64,000 nucleotides of DNA, from positions 124,001 through 188,000 of the forward strand of contig NZ_KB906259.1 of NCBI RefSeq assembly GCF_000381265.1, in the 5' to 3' direction. Below are positions 59,629 to 64,000 of the stretch, piece after piece. The notes beneath the pieces are model-generated. The model saw only the letters and a list, made by a program, of their open reading frames with translations. It had not been told where the DNA came from and did not search any database. Source of the stretch: Curvibacter lanceolatus ATCC 14669 (GTDB lineage Bacteria > Pseudomonadota > Gammaproteobacteria > Burkholderiales > Burkholderiaceae_C). Within the stretch, counting starts at the first letter, position 1. Every line of letters begins with the position of its first letter. Position numbers and translations under genes: made by a program.

Positions 59629-60411
59629 ATGTCCCCACCCTCCTCCCAGTCCTCACCGCGCCGGACCACGATCCGCACCGCTGCCGCCATCGCACTGACC
59701 CTGGGTTGCGCCCACCTGGCGCAAGCCGACGAGCCCGGCCACGCCCACTGGGCCTACCGCGGCCCCCACGATGCGGCGCACTGGGCGGAGGTCGACCCCG
59801 ACTTCAAAGGCTGCAAGACCGGCCACCAGCAATCCCCCATCGACATCCGCCACGCCGTCCAGGCCGACCTGCCTCCGCTGGAATGGGACTACCGTGCCAG
59901 CCCCGCCACCGTGCTCAACAATGGCCACACCCTGCAGGTCAACCTGAGCCAGGCTGGCGCCCTGCTGCTGGACGGCGAGCGCTTCGAGCTGCAGCAGTTC
60001 CACTTCCACACCCCCAGCGAAGAGCGGGTCAATGGCCGATCGCACCCCCTGGAAGCCCACCTGGTGCACCGCAACGCCAGTGGGGAACTGGCGGTGCTGG
60101 CCGTCTTCATCGATCAAGGGGCGGCCAACACCGGCCTGCAGGCCGTGTTCGACCACCTGCCCGCCAAGGCCGGAGAGACACAGACCTTGACCAGCCCTCT
60201 GCAGGTCAGCGACTGGTTGCCCACGTCCCGGCGTTACTACCGCTACCGGGGCTCGCTGACCACCCCGCCCTGCAGCGAAGGCGTGCGCTGGCAGGTGCTG
60301 CAGCAGCCCATCACCGCCTCGGCCCAGCAGATCCGGGCCTTTCAGCGCCTGTACCCCTTCAACGCAAGGCCCATCCAGCCCCTGCACGGCCGCAAGGTCG
60401 AAGCCAACTAG
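59629..60411 (+). CDS. Alpha-class carbonic anhydrase, secreted
   Basis: 260 residues. Hydrates CO2, predicted in the periplasm. A twin-Arg-containing signal sequence (SPRRTTIRTAAAIALTLG) ends near HLAQADE. The zinc ligands are the two His of QQFHFHTPSE and the His in EAHLVH. TTPPCSEGVRW holds the Thr gate and one disulfide Cys, and GCKTGHQQSPIDI the other. Whether export uses Tat or Sec is not certain. No transposon or island borders it. The preceding hairpin may control translation. Confidence 0.94.
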   Translation: MSPPSSQSSPRRTTIRTAAAIALTLGCAHLAQADEPGHAHWAYRGPHDAAHWAEVDPDFKGCKTGHQQSPIDIRHAVQADLPPLEWDYRASPATVLNNGHTLQVNLSQAGALLLDGERFELQQFHFHTPSEERVNGRSHPLEAHLVHRNASGELAVLAVFIDQGAANTGLQAVFDHLPAKAGETQTLTSPLQVSDWLPTSRRYYRYRGSLTTPPCSEGVRWQVLQQPITASAQQIRAFQRLYPFNARPIQPLHGRKVEAN

Positions 60412-60477
60412 GGCTTGCGCCGGGAAGGCTGGCTTGGCGTTAGCATTGGCGCCTCATCCAGCCCTCACCGACTCCCG

Positions 60478-61350
60478 ATGACCCACACCTCCAGCAGCAC
60501 CACCACGCAAGCCATCACCCCCGCCCTGCGCCAGTGGATCGTCGAACAGGCCGAAGCCGGCCACGACGCCCCCAGCGTGCTCAAGGCCATGCTGGCCTCG
60601 GGCTGGTCTGAAGAAGTGGCCATCGAGGCCATGGAGATCACCCTCGGCGACCACCTGGAAGCCCGGGCCCTGCGCCAGGGTCTGCCGGCCCGCAGCCCGG
60701 TGCCCGAGCCCGCGCTGGCCGAATCCCCCCTGCGCGTGGACGCCGGCGACCGGCAGGTGCCCGTGCTGCTGGCCATGGTGCAGCCGCGCGTCGTGGTGTT
60801 TGGGCAGTTCCTGTCAGATGAAGAGTGCGATGCCCTGATTGCCGCGGCCAGCCCGCGCCTGGCACGCTCGCGCACCGTGGCCACCCAGACCGGGGGCGAA
60901 GAAGTCAGCGTGGACCGCACCAGCAACGGCATGTTCTTCTCGCGCGGCGAGAGCCAGCTGATCCAGCGCATCGAGCAGCGCATCGCACGGCTGCTGAACT
61001 GGCCCGTCGAAAACGGCGAGGGGCTGCAGGTGCTGCATTACCAGCCGGGCGCCGAATACAAGCCCCACTACGATTACTTCGACCCGAACGAGCCGGGCAC
61101 CCCCACCATCCTCCAACGCGGTGGCCAGCGCGTGGGCACCCTGGTCATGTACCTCAACGAGCCCGAAAAAGGCGGCGGTACCACCTTCCCCGACGTGCAC
61201 CTCGAAGTCGCCCCGCAGCGCGGCAACGCGGTGTTCTTCAGCTACGAGCGCCCCCACCCCAGCACCCGCACCCTGCACGGCGGCTCACCGGTGATCGCCG
61301 GCGAGAAATGGATCGCCACCAAGTGGCTGCGCGAACGCGAATTCAACTGA
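60478..61350 (+). CDS. 2OG-Fe(II) oxygenase, prolyl 4-hydroxylase-like
   Basis: 290 residues. The N-terminal 75 residues are helical and may form a separate small domain ([29 protein letters not shown]). The C-terminal double-stranded beta helix has the iron ligands His and Asp in [10 protein letters not shown] and the distal His in RTLHGGSPV, with Lys in GEKWIATKW for 2-oxoglutarate. Related bacterial proteins hydroxylate proline in proteins such as EF-Tu; the substrate here is unknown. It ends five bases before queF. Confidence 0.9.
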   Translation: MTHTSSSTTTQAITPALRQWIVEQAEAGHDAPSVLKAMLASGWSEEVAIEAMEITLGDHLEARALRQGLPARSPVPEPALAESPLRVDAGDRQVPVLLAMVQPRVVVFGQFLSDEECDALIAAASPRLARSRTVATQTGGEEVSVDRTSNGMFFSRGESQLIQRIEQRIARLLNWPVENGEGLQVLHYQPGAEYKPHYDYFDPNEPGTPTILQRGGQRVGTLVMYLNEPEKGGGTTFPDVHLEVAPQRGNAVFFSYERPHPSTRTLHGGSPVIAGEKWIATKWLREREFN

Positions 61351-61355
61351 CCCCC

Positions 61356-62204
61356 ATGACCAACACCCCAGAACAATCCCAGCTCGGCAAGGCCTCGGCC
61401 TACGTCGACCAGTACCAGCCCAGCCTGCTGTTCCCGATCCCGCGCCTGGGCAAGCGCGAAGAGATCGGCATCTCAGGCAGCCCGCCGTTCTTCGGTGCCG
61501 ACCTGTGGACCGCCTTCGAGCTGTCCTGGCTCAACCTGCGCGGCAAGCCGCAGGTGGCCATCGCCCATGTCACAGTACCCTGCGAAAGCCCCAACATCAT
61601 CGAGAGCAAGTCGTTCAAGCTGTACCTCAACAGCTTCAACAACACGCGCTTCACGGATGCCAGCGAGGTGCAGGCCCGGCTGCGCGCCGACCTGAGCGAG
61701 GCCGCCTGGCGCGGCGCCCCGCACCCTGGCAGCGTGGGCGTCAAATTGCTCGCCCCCGAGGTCTTCGACCGCGAACCGGTGCACGAGCTCGACGGCTTGA
61801 ACCTGGACCGGCTGGACATCGAATGCCAGCACTACACGCCGGCCCCCGAGCTGCTGAGCGCCCAGGTGGGCGAGGCCCCGGTCACCGAAACCCTGACCAG
61901 CCACCTGCTGAAAAGCAATTGTCTGGTCACCGGCCAGCCCGACTGGGGCAGCGTGCAGATCCGCTACAGCGGTGCCCAGATCGACCAGGCCGGCCTGCTG
62001 GCCTACCTGGTGAGCTTCCGCAACCACAACGAGTTTCACGAGCAGTGCGTGGAACGCATCTTCATGGACCTCTGGCGCCGCTGCCAGCCGATCAAGCTGT
62101 CGGTGTATGCGCGCTACACGCGGCGCGGCGGGCTGGACATCAACCCTTTCCGCACCAGCCACCCCCAGGCGCTGCCTGCCAACACCCGCACCGCCCGCCA
62201 GTGA
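61356..62204 (+). CDS. queF: NADPH-dependent 7-cyano-7-deazaguanine reductase
   Basis: 282 residues, the long E. coli-type QueF. Reduces preQ0 to preQ1 for queuosine tRNA modification. The nucleophile Cys is in [15 protein letters not shown], and substrate residues are in [29 protein letters not shown] is the tunnelling-fold motif. Other queuosine genes are not in the window. Confidence 0.96.
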   Translation: MTNTPEQSQLGKASAYVDQYQPSLLFPIPRLGKREEIGISGSPPFFGADLWTAFELSWLNLRGKPQVAIAHVTVPCESPNIIESKSFKLYLNSFNNTRFTDASEVQARLRADLSEAAWRGAPHPGSVGVKLLAPEVFDREPVHELDGLNLDRLDIECQHYTPAPELLSAQVGEAPVTETLTSHLLKSNCLVTGQPDWGSVQIRYSGAQIDQAGLLAYLVSFRNHNEFHEQCVERIFMDLWRRCQPIKLSVYARYTRRGGLDINPFRTSHPQALPANTRTARQ

Positions 62205-62228
62205 GGCCAGTGGCGGGTACAGCCCGCC

Positions 62229-63788
62229 TCAATTGAGCCGGAACACGCTGACCGAGCGCTGCAAGGAGCGCGCACTCTGGCTCAGGGTCTGCGCCGCGGC
62301 GGCAGATTCTTCCACCAGGGCGGCATTCTGCTGCGTGGTCACGTCCAGTTGCGTCACCGCCTCGTTGATTTGCGACAGGCCGGTCGACTGCTCACGCGCC
62401 GCCGCACTGATCTGCGCCACCAGGGTGCTGACCCGCGACACCGAGGCCACCACCTCTTCGATGGTGTGCCCCACACCCTGCACCTGCCGGGCCCCATCGC
62501 CCACTTGCTGGGCCGAGTTGCCGATCAGCTCGCGGATCTCCTTGGCGGCCGTGGCGCTGCGCTGGGCCAGGGCCCGCACCTCGGAGGCCACCACCGCAAA
62601 GCCCCGCCCCTGCTCGCCCGCCCGGGCGGCCTCGACCGCCGCGTTGAGGGCCAGGATGTTGGTCTGAAACGCGATGCCCTCGATCACGCCGATGATCTCG
62701 CTCATCTTGGCCGACGAGCGCTCGATGGTGCCAATGGCCTCGGCGGCCTCGCGCATCGCGGTGCCACCCTTCTCGGCCAGCGCCAGGCTTTGCTCGCTTT
62801 CATGCGACACCTTGCCCGAGGTGTCGGCCGTCTGGCGCACGGTGCTGGAGATCTCCTCCATGGAGGCTGCGGTTTCCTGCAGGCTGCTGGCCTGGGTCTC
62901 GGTGCGGCCCGACAGGTCGTCAGCGCCCTGGGCGATCTCGCTGGCCGCCTGGGTGAAGCCCGCCACCTCGAAGCGCACATCGCCCACCACCGCCTTGAGG
63001 TTGACCTGGATCTGCTGCAGCCGCTGCATCAAGCCCCCCAGGGGCTCGGGGTAATTGACGGCCACCGAGGTGGACAGATTGCAACCCGACAGATCGCCCG
63101 CAAAACGCACCGCCTCATCCAGGCTGCGGCTGACGCGGGCATGGAACCAGGCCACCACCCCGACGCCGCCAAGCAACATCACGGCCAGACGGATCCCCAT
63201 CGCCAGGCTGGTCGACACCCCCGTCACATCGGGCAGCATCACCCCGCAGGCCATCAGAAACAACCACAGCCCCAAGGTGCTGGGCAAGTCCAGGCGGGTC
63301 AGCCCCAGCAGGCGGGAACCCCAGTCGCGGCTGATCACCTTGCCGCTGCGCAGCAACACCGTGGCACGACCTTGCTCTTCGTCGCGGCGCAGCTGCTCAT
63401 ACAGGCGCTCGGCCTCCTGCACCTGCTGGCGGGTGGGCTTGATGCGCACCGACATGTAGCCTGTGGGTTTGCCGTTGGACATCACCGGGGTCACGTTGGC
63501 ATACACCCAGTAGTGATCGCCGTTCTGGCGCCGGTTTTTCACCAGGCCCGTCCAGGGCCGCCCGCGGCCAATCGTGGCCCACATGTCCTTGAAGGCCGCC
63601 GCCGGCATGTCCGGGTGGCGTATCAGGTTGTGGGGCTGACCGATCAGTTCGTCGTAAGTGAACCCGCTGACCTGCACAAAGGCTGGGTTGCAGTGGGTGA
63701 TCACGCCACGGGTGTCGGTGGTGGACACCAACAATTGGTCGTCGTCGAACACGTATTCGTGTTGAGACACCGGCAGATTGACGCGCAT
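62229..63788 (-). CDS. PAS-containing methyl-accepting chemotaxis protein (Aer-like)
   Basis: 519 residues. A PAS domain at the N terminus (about 15-115: [21 protein letters not shown]) is followed by two membrane helices (about 170-212) with almost no periplasmic loop. The signalling domain carries the CheA/CheW tip [20 protein letters not shown]. This order is that of Aer, which senses redox state through FAD. The PAS residues that bind FAD cannot be confirmed by eye. ATG 63788 chosen; 63800 is possible. Confidence 0.93.
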   Translation of the reverse strand: MRVNLPVSQHEYVFDDDQLLVSTTDTRGVITHCNPAFVQVSGFTYDELIGQPHNLIRHPDMPAAAFKDMWATIGRGRPWTGLVKNRRQNGDHYWVYANVTPVMSNGKPTGYMSVRIKPTRQQVQEAERLYEQLRRDEEQGRATVLLRSGKVISRDWGSRLLGLTRLDLPSTLGLWLFLMACGVMLPDVTGVSTSLAMGIRLAVMLLGGVGVVAWFHARVSRSLDEAVRFAGDLSGCNLSTSVAVNYPEPLGGLMQRLQQIQVNLKAVVGDVRFEVAGFTQAASEIAQGADDLSGRTETQASSLQETAASMEEISSTVRQTADTSGKVSHESEQSLALAEKGGTAMREAAEAIGTIERSSAKMSEIIGVIEGIAFQTNILALNAAVEAARAGEQGRGFAVVASEVRALAQRSATAAKEIRELIGNSAQQVGDGARQVQGVGHTIEEVVASVSRVSTLVAQISAAAREQSTGLSQINEAVTQLDVTTQQNAALVEESAAAAQTLSQSARSLQRSVSVFRLN

Positions 63789-64000
63789 GTAGACCCCCAT
63801 CCAGTAACAACTCAAAAAGCAGCACCGACAGGATTGGCGCTCGTCAGCCGTGACCAGACTGTGCCGCACATGCTGCAGCAGAACGCCAACCTCCCCTGAG
63901 CCAGCCGCATCATTGGCGCCTTGGCTCTACTCTTGTAATAAATGACTGTAGCGCTTAGCGCTTACGAACGGTTGATTCGCGGCAAGAAAAAAACAAGCAA
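63789..64000. other. Unassigned end of window
   Basis: No gene seen. A repeated AGCGCT (63949-63963 region, AGCGCTTAGCGCTT) forms a near-palindrome. No clear sigma-28 promoter for the chemoreceptor gene was found. Confidence 0.5.

Overview
The window is about 64 kb of GC-rich, densely coding chromosome from a betaproteobacterium of the order Burkholderiales, probably Comamonadaceae or a close relative. The evidence is gene order typical of that group: leuC-entericidin-leuD-leuB-asd-fimV-truA-trpF-trpB-trpA-accD; rpsF-priB-rpsR-rplI; and one long run from yceD-rpmF-plsX through the fab genes, rpoE-rseA-rseB-degP and lepA-lepB-rnc-era-recO-pdxJ-acpS to nagZ. I saw no rRNA, tRNA, insertion sequence, prophage, CRISPR array or other accessory island. 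This is core, housekeeping chromosome.

Layout. 1-4.3 kb: a truncated alanine aminotransferase (minus), then a Mth938-like protein, a PrxQ/Bcp peroxiredoxin with a structured leader, and a PIN-PhoH ATPase (plus). 4.4-8.5 kb (minus): an alpha/beta hydrolase, dnaB and the rpsF-priB-rpsR-rplI operon. 8.6-12.6 kb (plus): grpE-dnaK-dnaJ behind a clear sigma-32 promoter. 12.7-25.7 kb (plus): a LysR regulator, then the leucine, aspartate-semialdehyde, FimV, TruA, tryptophan and AccD genes. 25.8-30.6 kb: chrA, yggT, lysS and a response-regulator diguanylate cyclase. 30.7-50.3 kb (all minus): fatty-acid synthesis, envelope stress (sigma-E), protein secretion and translation, RNA processing, PLP synthesis and peptidoglycan recycling genes. 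50.3-58.6 kb: maf and an RsmI-like methyltransferase (plus), sppA-Rieske-HAD-rluC (minus), then rne (plus) behind a 540-base leader. 58.7-64 kb: yaaA, a secreted alpha-carbonic anhydrase, a 2OG-Fe(II) oxygenase, queF (plus) and a PAS-containing chemoreceptor (minus).

Two genes are broken by one-step length changes in homopolymers: fimV at a C8 tract next to seven copies of a hexamer, and nagZ at a G10 tract. These are either assembly errors or slippage (phase-variable) sites; the sequence alone cannot decide.

I found no convincing new multi-gene system. The most interesting unexplained signals are non-coding: a 503-base gap between degP and lepA holding DnaA-box matches and a possible small RNA or attenuator; a structured leader before the peroxiredoxin gene; a perfect 10-bp hairpin covering the ribosome-binding site of the carbonic anhydrase gene; and a perfect 14-bp hairpin between asd and fimV.
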